DNA of 34,702 bases from NCBI GenBank assembly GCA_020849475.1, contig JADLGE010000042.1:1-34702 (forward strand). The letters run 5' to 3'. A program made the position numbers and the translations under genes. The stretch's first letter is position 1. Each line of letters begins with the position of its first letter. The notes under the pieces were generated by a model. It worked only from the letters and a program-made list of their open reading frames with translations. It was not told where the DNA came from and did not search any database. This DNA is from Gammaproteobacteria bacterium. Its GTDB lineage: Bacteria > Pseudomonadota > Gammaproteobacteria > Ga0077536. Shown here piece by piece: positions 15,219 to 24,101 of the stretch.

Positions 15219-16310
15219 TTAATCGAAAGTCAGCACGGTGCGGGTCACTTCGCCCGCTTCCATGGCACGGAATGCTTCGTCGACATCATCGACCGGCGCA
15301 TGGCGCGTGACCATGGCATCGAGATCGAGACGTCCTTGACGATACAGTTCGAGATAGCGCGGCGCATCGACCGTGAAGCGGTTGGAGCCCATCATGCAGC
15401 CCATGATGCGTTTCTCGAGAAAGAAATGACCGGGGATGAGCGACACCGTCTGCCCGGCCGCAATTGCGCCGACCAGTACCGCCGTGCCACGGGGCGCCAG
15501 GCTGTAGAACGCCTGCTCCAGTAGCTTGGGCAGGCCGACCACCTCGAACGCGAAGTCGACACCGCCACCGCTCATCTTCTTGATGGTCTTGACCGCGTCG
15601 ACGTTGGCAGGATTGATGGTGTCAGTGGCGCCGAACTTGAGCGCGTTGGCGAGTTTATTGTCCGCCAGATCGACCGCGATGATTTGTCGCGCACCGGCAA
15701 TGCGCGCGCCCTGAATGACCGAGATGCCGACACCGCCGGCGCCAAACACGGCGACCGACGAACCCGGCGTGACCTGCGCGGTGTTGAGCGCCGCACCGAC
15801 GCCGGTCGTCACAGCGCAACCAACCAGCGCCGCGACGTCGAAGGGAATGTCCTTCGGGATCTTCACCACCGCCCGCGAATGCAAGAGCATGGCCTCGGCA
15901 AAGCCGCCGAGGTCAGCATAGGGATGGATGAGTTCGCCGCCGCGGCTCAGGCGCGGCGCGGCGCCCTCCGGGCGGCGGCAGGCGCCCCTGTCCGAGCACA
16001 GGTGCGGATGCCCCTGCACGCACTGCGGGCAGGCGCCGCAGAACATCGAGGTGCAGGCAATCACATGGTCGCCCTCGGCAACATTTCTGACACGCTCGCC
16101 GACCTTCAACACCACGCCCGCTGGTTCGTGCCCCAGCACGGTCGGCAACGGCGCGGCGATACCCCCATGCACGGTGTGAAGGTCGCTATGGCACACGCCA
16201 CAGGCCTTGGTCTTGACCAGCACCTCGTCCGGACCAGGCTCGGCAACGTCGACATCCTCGATGCTGAGCGGCTTGTTTAGTTCACGCATGACTGCGGCTT
16301 TGACTTTCAT
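15219..16310 (-). CDS. Zinc-dependent alcohol dehydrogenase (MDR family)
   Basis: This 363-residue medium-chain dehydrogenase oxidises an alcohol to an aldehyde or ketone with NAD(P). The catalytic zinc site is C40 (ACGVCHSD) and H61 (LGHEPAG), with the third ligand in VGCAVTTG. A structural zinc site is formed by C91, C94, C97 and C105 in CGACPQC ... HLC. The nucleotide fold is VFGAGGVGISVIQGA. Length and layout fit the class III-like branch. The true start is the ATG at 16310, preceded by GGGGAG; the frame extends 12 codons further without family character. It lies before the crotonase gene on the same strand, so alcohol oxidation and acyl-CoA chemistry may be linked. The substrate is not evident. 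Confidence 0.88.
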   Translation of the reverse strand: MKVKAAVMRELNKPLSIEDVDVAEPGPDEVLVKTKACGVCHSDLHTVHGGIAAPLPTVLGHEPAGVVLKVGERVRNVAEGDHVIACTSMFCGACPQCVQGHPHLCSDRGACRRPEGAAPRLSRGGELIHPYADLGGFAEAMLLHSRAVVKIPKDIPFDVAALVGCAVTTGVGAALNTAQVTPGSSVAVFGAGGVGISVIQGARIAGARQIIAVDLADNKLANALKFGATDTINPANVDAVKTIKKMSGGGVDFAFEVVGLPKLLEQAFYSLAPRGTAVLVGAIAAGQTVSLIPGHFFLEKRIMGCMMGSNRFTVDAPRYLELYRQGRLDLDAMVTRHAPVDDVDEAFRAMEAGEVTRTVLTFD

Positions 16311-16500
16311 TGCAATCTCCCCGGAAGTTACACGCTCTGGACTCAATGGCGGCCGTTACGACCGGCACCTGGCGCAGGTCAGCAGATTATCGCATCACGC
16401 TCGGCAATCGGCGCAGCACTGGGGCGTGCGTCGCGCCGCGGATTCCTTACAATCCGAACTTCCGCGTCGTCCACGACACCCTTATCGCCCAGGAGATTTT
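16311..16500. other. Divergent intergenic region between alcohol dehydrogenase and hydratase
   Basis: This 190-base gap lies between two divergently transcribed genes and must hold both promoters. TACAAT at 16448-16453 is a plausible -10 box for the plus-strand hydratase, about 50 bases before its ATG, but no -35 accompanies it. An AGGAG Shine-Dalgarno sits just before 16501. No palindrome stood out. Confidence 0.35.
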
Positions 16501-17295
16501 ATGCGCAGCGATTTCACGACCATCACCCCCGAAAGGGTCGAGGAGCACATCCTGGTGCTGTATCTGGACAGGCCCGAGAGGGCCAATGCCATGAACACGC
16601 AGATGGGTATCGAACTGCGCGCATTCTTTCAGGACATGTATGTGGACCAGGATGGCGTGCGCGTGGTGATAGTCACGGGCCGCGGCGCCAAGGCATTTTC
16701 AGCCGGAGGCGATTTGAAAGATCGCGACGGCATGACCGACCAGCAATGGCAGCATCAGCATGCGATCTACGAGCAGATGGTGCGCGGCCTGCGCGACTGC
16801 CCGGTGCCGGTGATTTGCGCCGTGAATGGCGCAGCCTACGGCGGTGGCTGCGAGTTTGCGCTCGGTTGCGATTTCATCTATGCATCGAGCACTGCGCGTT
16901 TCGCCCTGACCGAGGTCACTCTCGGCATCATGCCAGGCGCGGCCGGCACCATCAATTTGCCCCATGCCGTCGGCGAGCGACGGGCACGGGAAATCATTTA
17001 CACGGGCACTCCATTCACAGCCGCCGAAGCGCACACCTGGGGACTGGTCAATAAAATATGTGAGCCCGACGAATTGCTCGAAGACACGCTGGTAACCGCC
17101 CGGCGTATCGCCGGAAACGGACCGATATCCATACGCCAGGCAAAGAAATCAATTACCCTGGCGACACAAATAGATCGCAACAGCGCTTATATGTTCGAAC
17201 TCGAAGCATACAATCGCATGGTACCCACCGCCGACAGACTGGAAGGCGTGCGGGCATTCAACGAGAAACGCAAACCGCGTTTCGAAGGCCGCTAG
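16501..17295 (+). CDS. Enoyl-CoA hydratase
   Basis: This 264-residue crotonase is the only one of the three in the window with both hydratase glutamates: E118 in GGGCEFA and E138 in LTEVTLG, twenty residues apart as in the classical enzyme. The oxyanion segment is AKAFSAGGDLKDRDG (about 63-77), and GIMPGAAGTINLPHAVG follows the second glutamate. It adds water to an enoyl-CoA. The partner gene 22 bases downstream encodes an HMG-CoA lyase-type enzyme, which recalls methylglutaconyl-CoA hydratase plus HMG-CoA lyase of leucine or isoprenoid breakdown. The carboxylase of that route is not here. The start follows a clear AGGAG. Confidence 0.85.
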   Translation: MRSDFTTITPERVEEHILVLYLDRPERANAMNTQMGIELRAFFQDMYVDQDGVRVVIVTGRGAKAFSAGGDLKDRDGMTDQQWQHQHAIYEQMVRGLRDCPVPVICAVNGAAYGGGCEFALGCDFIYASSTARFALTEVTLGIMPGAAGTINLPHAVGERRAREIIYTGTPFTAAEAHTWGLVNKICEPDELLEDTLVTARRIAGNGPISIRQAKKSITLATQIDRNSAYMFELEAYNRMVPTADRLEGVRAFNEKRKPRFEGR

Positions 17296-17317
17296 TCAAC
17301 AGTGCGGAGACAGGTAT

Positions 17318-18280
17318 ATGAGCAAGCAACGTGATGTCTGGTTACGTGAAGTCGGCACCCGCGATGGACTGCAAAGCATCGCGACGATTTTCCCGACCGC
17401 CGCGAAACTTGAGTGGATACGTCTCGAGGCTGCGGCCGGCATGCCCGAGATCGAGGTCGGTTCATTTGTGCCACCCAAGCTTTTGCCGCAGATGGCCGAT
17501 AGCGCCGAAGTAGTGGCCGGTGCCAAACGCACACCGGGTCTGCGCGTATCAGTACTGGTGCCCAACCTGCGCGGCGCCGAAAACGCACTGGCTTCCGGCG
17601 CCGACCAATTGAATTACGTATTGTCGGTCTCTGAAGCACATAGCCGCGCCAATGTGCGCCGGTCAGTGCAGGAAGCCATGGATGATTTTCGACGTATCAT
17701 TGAGTATCGCAATGCGCGTCCTGAATTTCGCCACGTACGCGTCGCCGGCGGATTGGCAACGGCTTTCGGATGCACAATTGCAGGTCAAGTACCGGTAAGC
17801 GAGGTATTTGACGCGGCACGCAAGATGATCGAACTCGGTGCCGACGAAATCGCCGTCGCCGATACCGTCGGCTACGCCAATCCGGCCCAGTGCCGCCAAA
17901 TCTTCAGGGAAGTTCTCGCTATCGTCGGCGACGTTCCCGTCACCGCGCATTTTCACGACACCCGCGGCCTCGGACTTGCAAATGTTGATGCCGCGTTGGA
18001 CGTCGGGATACGTCGCTTTGACGCCTCACTGGCCGGTCTAGGAGGATGCCCCTACGCCCCCGGCGCAAGCGGTAACGTCGTCATGGAAGACCTGGTATTC
18101 ATGCTCGAAGCGATGGGTTTGAGCACCGGCGTGGACCTCGACGGATTGCTGGAGGCACGAGGACACATGGAACGGCATTTGGAAGGCGAGTCGACGCGCG
18201 GCGCTTTCGTCAAGGCGGGAGTTCCGAAGGGGTTTGTATTGGCTGGGGATGATGTTGCTTCGCGCGGCGGGCGAGCATGA
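17318..18280 (+). CDS. Hydroxymethylglutaryl-CoA lyase family enzyme
   Basis: This 320-residue TIM-barrel lyase cleaves HMG-CoA or a similar hydroxyacyl-CoA into acetyl-CoA and a ketoacid. The family's key residues are all visible: R15 and D16 in GTRDGLQ, E46 in PEIEVGSFV, the metal histidines H211 and H213 in HFHDTRG, the loop cysteine C244 in GLGGCPYAPGASGN, and N253. The usual NE after DGLQ is SI here, and the strand after E46 reads VGSF rather than the common TSF. Substrate preference may therefore differ from true HMG-CoA. It is translated from a GGAG site directly after the hydratase gene. GC falls towards the kinase gene that converges from the other side. Confidence 0.85.
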   Translation: MSKQRDVWLREVGTRDGLQSIATIFPTAAKLEWIRLEAAAGMPEIEVGSFVPPKLLPQMADSAEVVAGAKRTPGLRVSVLVPNLRGAENALASGADQLNYVLSVSEAHSRANVRRSVQEAMDDFRRIIEYRNARPEFRHVRVAGGLATAFGCTIAGQVPVSEVFDAARKMIELGADEIAVADTVGYANPAQCRQIFREVLAIVGDVPVTAHFHDTRGLGLANVDAALDVGIRRFDASLAGLGGCPYAPGASGNVVMEDLVFMLEAMGLSTGVDLDGLLEARGHMERHLEGESTRGAFVKAGVPKGFVLAGDDVASRGGRA

Positions 18281-18330
18281 TGCGTCAATAATTCTCTAAC
18301 GGCTTTTTGTTCGGGCGTGATCCTCGTCGT

Positions 18331-20799
18331 TCAACGCGCTGACTTGCTCGCAATTTTTTTAGAGATACGTGTTCTCAGCAACTGCAATGTCTCTGCAAGA
18401 GCATGCTCCAATGACCAGGCTGACTCACGGTCCGCGTTAGCGGACGCGATGTTCGTCTTCTCTAACTCATGGGCCAGCATGCTAAGACGCTTGGCTCCCA
18501 AGGTCGCCGATGCACCTTTAAGAGCATGCATGGTCTCTTTGAATCCAATGGTGTTCCCCGCTCCTCGAAGTTGGTTGGCACGCTCAATCAATTGATAGCT
18601 GTCTACTTCAAACTCAGCAAGCATCTCCAATAACTCAGATGGACTGACACCAATGTCAATGAGTTCGTCAATTTCGGAGAACTCCACAACGGATGTCTCC
18701 TTTGAACCCTCGTCCGACGGCTCGAATTTCCGCTTGGAGGCGGACTCTCTAATGACAGAAAACGTCGCAACGGCTTCCCGAAATTCTCTCGCCCTCAAAG
18801 GCTTGGTCAAGTACGAGATCGCTCCACAAGCGTCTGCCGCCTCCCGCGCCTCAGCGGTTGCATCGGCGGTCAAAATGATGATGGGTGTGCCGTTTCCATT
18901 GGAGACAAACTGGTAGATTTGTACGACTTCGATGCCTGACATTCCTGGCATATGCATATCCACGAATGCCAAGCCGAAGCTCATACTCTCTAGAGCGGAA
19001 AGCGCTTCCTCGCCGTTTGAAACGCAAGTAACCGAATGCCCGACGGATTCGAGCGCCATCCGAGCCGTTGCCAGATTCGTCGAATTGTCGTCTGCAAGTA
19101 GCACATGAATCGGTCTGTCTACGCCGGTCAGCTTGCCGGGCTCGTCTTCGAGATATGGTAGTGACCCACTTTCAAGCGAGTGAATTCTCTTCAACTCGCG
19201 AACGCATGACCGGGCCACAGCGCTGTTGAACAATGGGTGCTCAACAAAATTGACATCGCACTCGCCGTAGAACACTTTAATCAGCGGTTTTGAGCCAACG
19301 GCAATCTTTGAGTAAATAGTGTCCCGATAACTCGCCAAATTGCTGTCGATGAAGATAACCCTCCCCATCCAATTCTCGAAATCCGCCAGCGCCGCCGTAC
19401 CGACTTGAGTGCAGTCCCAACCGCTTTCCTCAAAGGCGTGGAGCTCCGTCTCCGATAATTTTCCCGTCCCGAGATAAACGCACTGTCGACGCGACTGTTC
19501 TACATGCTGCCCTTGCTCGTCCCGACTTTCCTCTATTGGCAAGAGAATATTGCAATGCGTACCAATGTTCTCTACCGACTGAAACGAAATTTGCCCGCCC
19601 AACAATTCCACGTATTGCTTGGTCAGGGTCAATCCCAATCCTGTGCCTGAATATCTGCGCGCGGCACTGTCATCTCCAAGGGTGAACGGCTCAAAAATAT
19701 TTGGAAGGAGCTTTGCCGATATTCCAATTCCTGTGTCAACGACGCTTATTGCCAACGCTGGCCGTTCATCCATTTCGCAGTAGGTAATCCGTACAGAGAC
19801 GTGTCCCTGTTTAGTGTATTTGACTGCATTGCCAACTGTATTGATTAGGATTTCCTGGAGATACTCTCCTGAGCTTCTTATCCAGGTTGGAATTTTCGCG
19901 TCGATGAACCAATTGAACTCCAATCCTTGCTGTTGCGCTTTTGGCTGGCAAATGCGTAGTGCAGTCTGTACCACGTTCACGACATTCATCCATTCCCGCT
20001 GACGTGTGGGAATTTTTCCGGCATCGGCTGATGCCACATCAAGAATCTTGTTCACCAGTCCGAGCAGGTGTTGCGCAGAGTCACTAATCATTTGCATTTT
20101 TTGGTGGCGACTCTCTTTGTAGCTCCGAGCATCGTCAATGGCTTCCTTGAGTACGTCAGAGACGCTGATGATCGCATGGAGCGGCGTACGCAATTCATGG
20201 CTCATATTGGCGATAAAACGAGCGCGCGCGTCGTTAAGGTCCCTGATGCGCTCTAGCACTTCTCGATGCTTTCTCAGCAATGAGGCTGAGTACAGCGGCA
20301 CGAGCGCCATCCCTAGGTAATATGCGATAACCAGCTCACGACTGTTGCGCAGATACTCGTTGTATAAGAGTGCGATAGAAAAGAAGCTCGCTGCCACACC
20401 TAAGGTGACATAGAGATACCAGACCCCAAATCGGTATCCATATCCGATAATGGAATTTAGATAGACCGGAAACAGGATGACCCCAAAACTGTCTGAGATG
20501 GCTGTATATGCGGATATCGCGCCGATATCGGCGAAGATACTAAGAACCCGGGTCGCCCGGAGCATGGCTGAATCGGGCGGTGCGCTTTGGATGAAAACGT
20601 ACGTCCAGCCGTAGGCTAGGAGAGAAAACGTCCAATAAGCGAAGGCCAGAGTAAAGTATTTGTAATCTAGCGCGTCGGTCGGGGTTGCGGTCGGTGCATT
20701 GATATATGACCAAACTACGACGAGAGACACAAAAATGACTCGCACGAATGCTTGGTCTAAATCACTGGGCCGAACATCGAAGTTTGCTTGTGACGCCAT
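18331..20799 (-). CDS. RpfC-like hybrid sensor histidine kinase with HPt domain
   Basis: This is an 822-residue inner-membrane phosphorelay sensor. Residues about 18-175 contain five or six membrane segments with almost no outside domain. The last one, LGMALVPLYSASLLRKHREV, closely recalls RpfC, the sensor for diffusible signal factor fatty acids. HisKA has the phospho-accepting H201 in ANMSHELRTPL. The ATPase has N324 (NTVGNAVKY), D355 (DTGIG) and GTGLGL at 385-390. A degenerate receiver follows (about 440-520, single Asp485), then a true receiver (D569/D570, D614 in FVDMHMPGM, K666), then HPt with H758 in MHALKGAS. The start at 20799 follows GAGGAAGC; longer in-frame starts lack this. No rpfF or rpfG is near. 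Low GC suggests transfer. Confidence 0.85.
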   Translation of the reverse strand: MASQANFDVRPSDLDQAFVRVIFVSLVVVWSYINAPTATPTDALDYKYFTLAFAYWTFSLLAYGWTYVFIQSAPPDSAMLRATRVLSIFADIGAISAYTAISDSFGVILFPVYLNSIIGYGYRFGVWYLYVTLGVAASFFSIALLYNEYLRNSRELVIAYYLGMALVPLYSASLLRKHREVLERIRDLNDARARFIANMSHELRTPLHAIISVSDVLKEAIDDARSYKESRHQKMQMISDSAQHLLGLVNKILDVASADAGKIPTRQREWMNVVNVVQTALRICQPKAQQQGLEFNWFIDAKIPTWIRSSGEYLQEILINTVGNAVKYTKQGHVSVRITYCEMDERPALAISVVDTGIGISAKLLPNIFEPFTLGDDSAARRYSGTGLGLTLTKQYVELLGGQISFQSVENIGTHCNILLPIEESRDEQGQHVEQSRRQCVYLGTGKLSETELHAFEESGWDCTQVGTAALADFENWMGRVIFIDSNLASYRDTIYSKIAVGSKPLIKVFYGECDVNFVEHPLFNSAVARSCVRELKRIHSLESGSLPYLEDEPGKLTGVDRPIHVLLADDNSTNLATARMALESVGHSVTCVSNGEEALSALESMSFGLAFVDMHMPGMSGIEVVQIYQFVSNGNGTPIIILTADATAEAREAADACGAISYLTKPLRAREFREAVATFSVIRESASKRKFEPSDEGSKETSVVEFSEIDELIDIGVSPSELLEMLAEFEVDSYQLIERANQLRGAGNTIGFKETMHALKGASATLGAKRLSMLAHELEKTNIASANADRESAWSLEHALAETLQLLRTRISKKIASKSAR

Positions 20800-21022
20800 T
20801 GCTTCCTCAATGTACCAGACGCGCTCTTCCTTCATTCCCTGACACGGGGCGAACTGCATCCCCATCTTCCAGTCCCTTGACTCCTTCGGACCGCGGGATG
20901 AAAGCGATTTCCGCGTGCGGACCAACAGCCCTTCGGTGGCACCCAGCCGCCCTACGACCGCGGCTATTCCCTATATCGGTCGCACTTACGGATGGTGCAC
21001 CCAACCCAATGGACATTCCACC

Positions 21023-21034
21023 GTGAAATTTCAC
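21023..21034. promoter_or_regulatory. 12-bp palindrome near the rplQ terminator
   Basis: GTGAAATTTCAC is a perfect palindrome 16 bases beyond the terminator hairpin in the direction of ribosomal transcription and upstream of the kinase gene. It could be an operator for the kinase or part of the AT-rich tail after the hairpin. Confidence 0.28.
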
Positions 21035-21049
21035 TCCCTAGAAATAGCA

Positions 21050-21070
21050 AAGCCGGGCAACGCCCGGCTT
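21050..21070 (-). terminator. Terminator of the ribosomal protein operon
   Basis: AAGCCGGGC and GCCCGGCTT form a perfect 9-bp stem with a three-base loop, 24 bases after the rplQ stop. On the minus strand the sequence TGCTATTTCT follows, a broken but T-rich tail. The position at the end of the block and the compact stem support intrinsic termination. Confidence 0.75.
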
Positions 21071-21094
21071 GCATTTCCGTCTTCTAGAAGAATG

Positions 21095-21487
21095 TTAGTC
21101 CACATTCGCGTCCACAGGCGCCAGTTCAACCGGCCGGTCGACCAATTCGACGATCGCCATCGGTGCCTTATCGCCTGCCCGGAAACCACACTTCAGGATC
21201 CGCAGGTAGCCACCGGGCCGTTCTTGGTAGCGCGGGCCGAGCTCATTGAACAACTTGGTGACGATTTCGCGGTCACGCAGTCGATCGAACGCCAGACGAC
21301 GCTTGGCTACTGAGTCGGTGCGCGCCAGGGTAATCAGCGGCTCCGCGGCGCGGCGAAGTTCCTTTGCCTTGGGCAGGGTCGTGCGAATAACCTCATGGCG
21401 TAGCAGGGATACGGCCATGTTCTGGATCATCGCTTTACGATGGGCGCTTGTGCGGCTGAGGCTGCGCCCGCTATTGGAATGTCTCAT
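21095..21487 (-). CDS. rplQ: 50S ribosomal protein L17
   Basis: This 130-residue protein (E. coli L17 has 127) begins [17 protein letters not shown], the usual L17 start, and contains [22 protein letters not shown]. It binds 23S rRNA near the exit tunnel. It is the last gene of the block, 29 bases after rpoA, and a GC hairpin follows. The C-terminal tail after VELVDRP is variable in the family. Confidence 0.96.
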   Translation of the reverse strand: MRHSNSGRSLSRTSAHRKAMIQNMAVSLLRHEVIRTTLPKAKELRRAAEPLITLARTDSVAKRRLAFDRLRDREIVTKLFNELGPRYQERPGGYLRILKCGFRAGDKAPMAIVELVDRPVELAPVDANVD

Positions 21488-21516
21488 ATTAGATCTGCCT
21501 TATTTGCCTGGCGCGG

Positions 21517-22521
21517 TTACAGGGTCGCGCGTTCGCCTTCGTAAAGACCGGCTGGCGGCCAATTTTCCAAACGCATGCCGAGCGACAGACCGCGCGCTGC
21601 GAGGACGTCCTTGATTTCAGTCAGCGATTTCTTGCCTAGGTTTGGAGTCTTGAGCAGTTCAACTTCGGTGCGCTGAATCAGGTCGCCGATGTAATAAATG
21701 CTTTCTGCCTTCAAGCAATTGGCCGAGCGGACCGTCAACTCAAGGTCATCAATCGAGCGCAGCAGGATGGGGTCGACTTCCGCCTGCGGGCCGGGCTTCA
21801 CATGGTCGTTTTCATCGGTGGTGATGTCGACGAACACGGCGAGCTGGCTACGCAGAATGGTGGCAGCTTCCTTGACCGCGGTTTCGGGGTCAATGGTGCC
21901 ATTCGTCTCGATGGTCAGAATCAACTTGTCGAGATTGGTCTGCTGCTCAACACGGGCGCTCAACACCTCATAGGCGCAACGACGCACGGGGCTGAAAGAA
22001 GCGTCAAGCTTCAAACGGCCAATCGCTTGGTCCGCATCTTCGCTGTTCTCACGTGCGGTGGACGGCTGGTAGCCGCGACCCCGCGCGATGCGCAGCGTCA
22101 TGTTCAGCTCGCCGTTGTCGCTCAAGGTCGCGATATGGTAATCGGGATCTACGATTTCGATATCGTGGTCCAGCACGATATCGCGCGCAGTAACACGCCC
22201 CGGCCCGCGGCGATTCAGCGTGATGCTGGCTTCGTCGCGCGCGTGCATATTGATTGCCAAACCTTTGAGGTTGAGCAGGATGTCGGTGACATCTTCCTGC
22301 ACCCCCTCAATCGTGGTGTATTCATGAAGAACGTTTTCGATCTCCACTTCAACGATTGCGCTGCCCGTCATCGACGACAACAGGACGCGACGCAAAGCAT
22401 TACCAAGAGTGTGGCCAAAGCCCCGATTGAGGGGTTCGATCGTGATACGGGCAGCGCGCGGGCCGACCTGCTGTACCTCGACGATCTTCGGCTTCAACAA
22501 CTCATTCAATGCTGACGCCAT
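21517..22521 (-). CDS. rpoA: RNA polymerase alpha subunit
   Basis: This 334-residue subunit (E. coli 329) scaffolds RNA polymerase assembly and contacts promoter UP elements and activators. The N-terminal dimerisation domain includes [20 protein letters not shown] (about 29-48). The C-terminal domain begins near [19 protein letters not shown] and carries the conserved DNA-contact residues in TVRSANCLK and [17 protein letters not shown] precedes the ATG, 21 bases after rpsD. Placement between rpsD and rplQ is the standard alpha-operon order. Confidence 0.98.
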   Translation of the reverse strand: MASALNELLKPKIVEVQQVGPRAARITIEPLNRGFGHTLGNALRRVLLSSMTGSAIVEVEIENVLHEYTTIEGVQEDVTDILLNLKGLAINMHARDEASITLNRRGPGRVTARDIVLDHDIEIVDPDYHIATLSDNGELNMTLRIARGRGYQPSTARENSEDADQAIGRLKLDASFSPVRRCAYEVLSARVEQQTNLDKLILTIETNGTIDPETAVKEAATILRSQLAVFVDITTDENDHVKPGPQAEVDPILLRSIDDLELTVRSANCLKAESIYYIGDLIQRTEVELLKTPNLGKKSLTEIKDVLAARGLSLGMRLENWPPAGLYEGERATL

Positions 22522-22542
22522 ATGGCAATCTCCTTAATCAGG

Positions 22543-23166
22543 TTACTTCGAGTACAACTCGACAACGAGCGATTCATTGATATCAGCAGGCAGATCCGCG
22601 CGTTCAGGGATGGCCTTGAAGCGGCCTTCCATTTTCTTCGAATCGACTTCGACCCATTCCGGGAAACCCAGCTGCTCGGCTATCGCCAGCGAATCAGCAA
22701 TGCGCACTTGCTTCTTCGAGCGTTCGCGCACCGAGACGATGTCATTGGGTGCGACCTGGTACGATGGAATGTTCACGCTCTGACCGTTGACCAGAATCGC
22801 CTTGTGTCCGACCAGCTGACGGCACTCAGCCCGTGTGACACCAAAGCCCATACGGTAGACAACGTTATCCAGACGGCACTCCAGCAGCTGCAACAGGTTT
22901 TCACCCGTCGCACCCTTGCGTCTCGCGGCCTTGGCGTAATAGTTGCGGAACTGACGCTCGAGGATGCCGTAGATGAAACGCAGCTTCTGCTTTTCGCGCA
23001 GCTGAATTGCATAGTCCGACTGGCGGCGGCCGCGGTTGTCACCGTGCTGGCCGGGCTGCTTCTCAAGATTGCACTTGGTTTCTATCGGTCGTGCGCGGCT
23101 CTTCAGCCCCAGGTCCATGCCCTGGCGGCGGCTCAACTTGCACTTCGGTCCAATGTAACGTGCCAT
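22543..23166 (-). CDS. rpsD: 30S ribosomal protein S4
   Basis: This 207-residue primary 16S rRNA-binding protein (E. coli 206) has the S4 RNA-binding domain at [20 protein letters not shown]. It ends [14 protein letters not shown] as in E. coli. In E. coli S4 represses its own operon through a pseudoknot before rpsM; here only 31 bases separate rpmJ and rpsM, so that element may be absent. The rpsK stop is four bases upstream. Confidence 0.97.
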   Translation of the reverse strand: MARYIGPKCKLSRRQGMDLGLKSRARPIETKCNLEKQPGQHGDNRGRRQSDYAIQLREKQKLRFIYGILERQFRNYYAKAARRKGATGENLLQLLECRLDNVVYRMGFGVTRAECRQLVGHKAILVNGQSVNIPSYQVAPNDIVSVRERSKKQVRIADSLAIAEQLGFPEWVEVDSKKMEGRFKAIPERADLPADINESLVVELYSK

Positions 23167-23170
23167 CTGC

Positions 23171-23560
23171 TTACACCCTTCGCTTCTTAGGCGGCCGGCA
23201 TCCGTTGTGCGGAATCGGCGTAACGTCGGTAATGTTGGTGATCTTGAAGCCCGCGGAGTTCAGCGAGCGTACGGCGGATTCGCGACCCGGCCCCGGCCCC
23301 TTCACGAACACGTCAAGATTCTGCATGCCGTATTCGTCACGCACCGTCGACAGCTTTTCCGCCGCAACCTGCGCCGCGAACGGCGTACTCTTACGCGAGC
23401 CGCGAAAACCGCTGCCGCCCGCGGTCGCCCATGCCAAGGTGTTGCCCTGACGATCGGTGATGGTGATGATCGTGTTGTTGAAGGACGCGTGAATGTGCGC
23501 CACACCGTCGATGACGGTGCGTCGAACCTTCTTCTTCACGGCGCGCTGAGCTTGTGCCAT
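23171..23560 (-). CDS. rpsK: 30S ribosomal protein S11
   Basis: This 129-residue protein has the same length as in E. coli. [18 protein letters not shown] and the end [11 protein letters not shown] are diagnostic. It forms part of the 30S platform near the mRNA exit site. It lies 15 bases after rpsM and four before rpsD, within the alpha segment. Confidence 0.97.
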   Translation of the reverse strand: MAQAQRAVKKKVRRTVIDGVAHIHASFNNTIITITDRQGNTLAWATAGGSGFRGSRKSTPFAAQVAAEKLSTVRDEYGMQNLDVFVKGPGPGRESAVRSLNSAGFKITNITDVTPIPHNGCRPPKKRRV

Positions 23561-23575
23561 ATCTGAATCCCAACC

Positions 23576-23932
23576 TTACTTCTTGACCATACGACGCGGA
23601 CCCTTTCGGGTGCGTGCGTTGGTCCGCGTGCGCTGCCCGCGCACCGGCAAGCCACGACGATGACGGACACCGCGGTAGCAACCCAAGTCCATCAGGCGCT
23701 TGATGTTCATGCTGACTTCGCGACGCAGATCACCTTCAACCGGGAACTTGCCTACCGCAGCGCGCAGTGCTTCCAGTTGACCTTCGGTCAGGTCCTTGAT
23801 CAGCGAATCAGGCGGCACACCGGTTTCGGCGCAAATGGCTTTTGCGCGCGTGCGGCCGATACCGTAGATCGACGTCAACGCGATGACCGCATGTTTGCGA
23901 TCAGGAATGTTTACTCCAGCTACGCGAGCCAT
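23576..23932 (-). CDS. rpsM: 30S ribosomal protein S13
   Basis: This 118-residue protein sits in the head of the 30S subunit and contacts the P-site tRNA and the 50S bridge. [20 protein letters not shown] and the C-terminal [16 protein letters not shown] mark the family. A GAGAGGA Shine-Dalgarno lies in the 31-base gap after rpmJ. This is the first gene of the alpha segment. Confidence 0.97.
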   Translation of the reverse strand: MARVAGVNIPDRKHAVIALTSIYGIGRTRAKAICAETGVPPDSLIKDLTEGQLEALRAAVGKFPVEGDLRREVSMNIKRLMDLGCYRGVRHRRGLPVRGQRTRTNARTRKGPRRMVKK

Positions 23933-23963
23933 AGCCTGTTCCTCTCAACTTTCATTCCGATGT

Positions 23964-24077
23964 TCAACCCTGGCGTTGTTTGTGTCGGGGATCCTTGCAG
24001 ATCACGCGCACTACGCCTTTGCGCTTGATAACCCTGCAATCCCGGCAAATGCGTTTGACTGAAGCCTGCACTTTCAT
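23964..24077 (-). CDS. rpmJ: 50S ribosomal protein L36
   Basis: This 37-residue protein starts [15 protein letters not shown] and ends HKQRQG. The zinc ligands C11, C14, C27 and H32 are all present, so this is the zinc-containing form. It stabilises 23S rRNA in the large subunit. The gene lies between secY and rpsM, 24 bases after secY, as in other gammaproteobacteria. It is too small for most gene finders with a length cut-off. Confidence 0.97.
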   Translation of the reverse strand: MKVQASVKRICRDCRVIKRKGVVRVICKDPRHKQRQG

Positions 24078-24101
24078 TTTCGATTCCTCTCGTCCGGCAC
24101 T

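Larger units (their letters stand above)
20800..21094. other. Intergenic region between rplQ and the sensor kinase
   Basis: These 295 bases hold the end-of-operon hairpin of the ribosomal block, a 12-base palindrome, and presumably the kinase promoter. On the minus strand a TATAGG within GACCGATATAGGG (about 20969-20981) is a possible -10 box. A frame running through 20807-21034 on the minus strand has no protein character and was not called. Confidence 0.4.

Noticed and set aside
20800..20925. N-terminal extension of the sensor kinase
   Set aside because: The ATG at 20799 has GAGGAAGC at the proper distance; the extra 42 residues show no membrane or family features.
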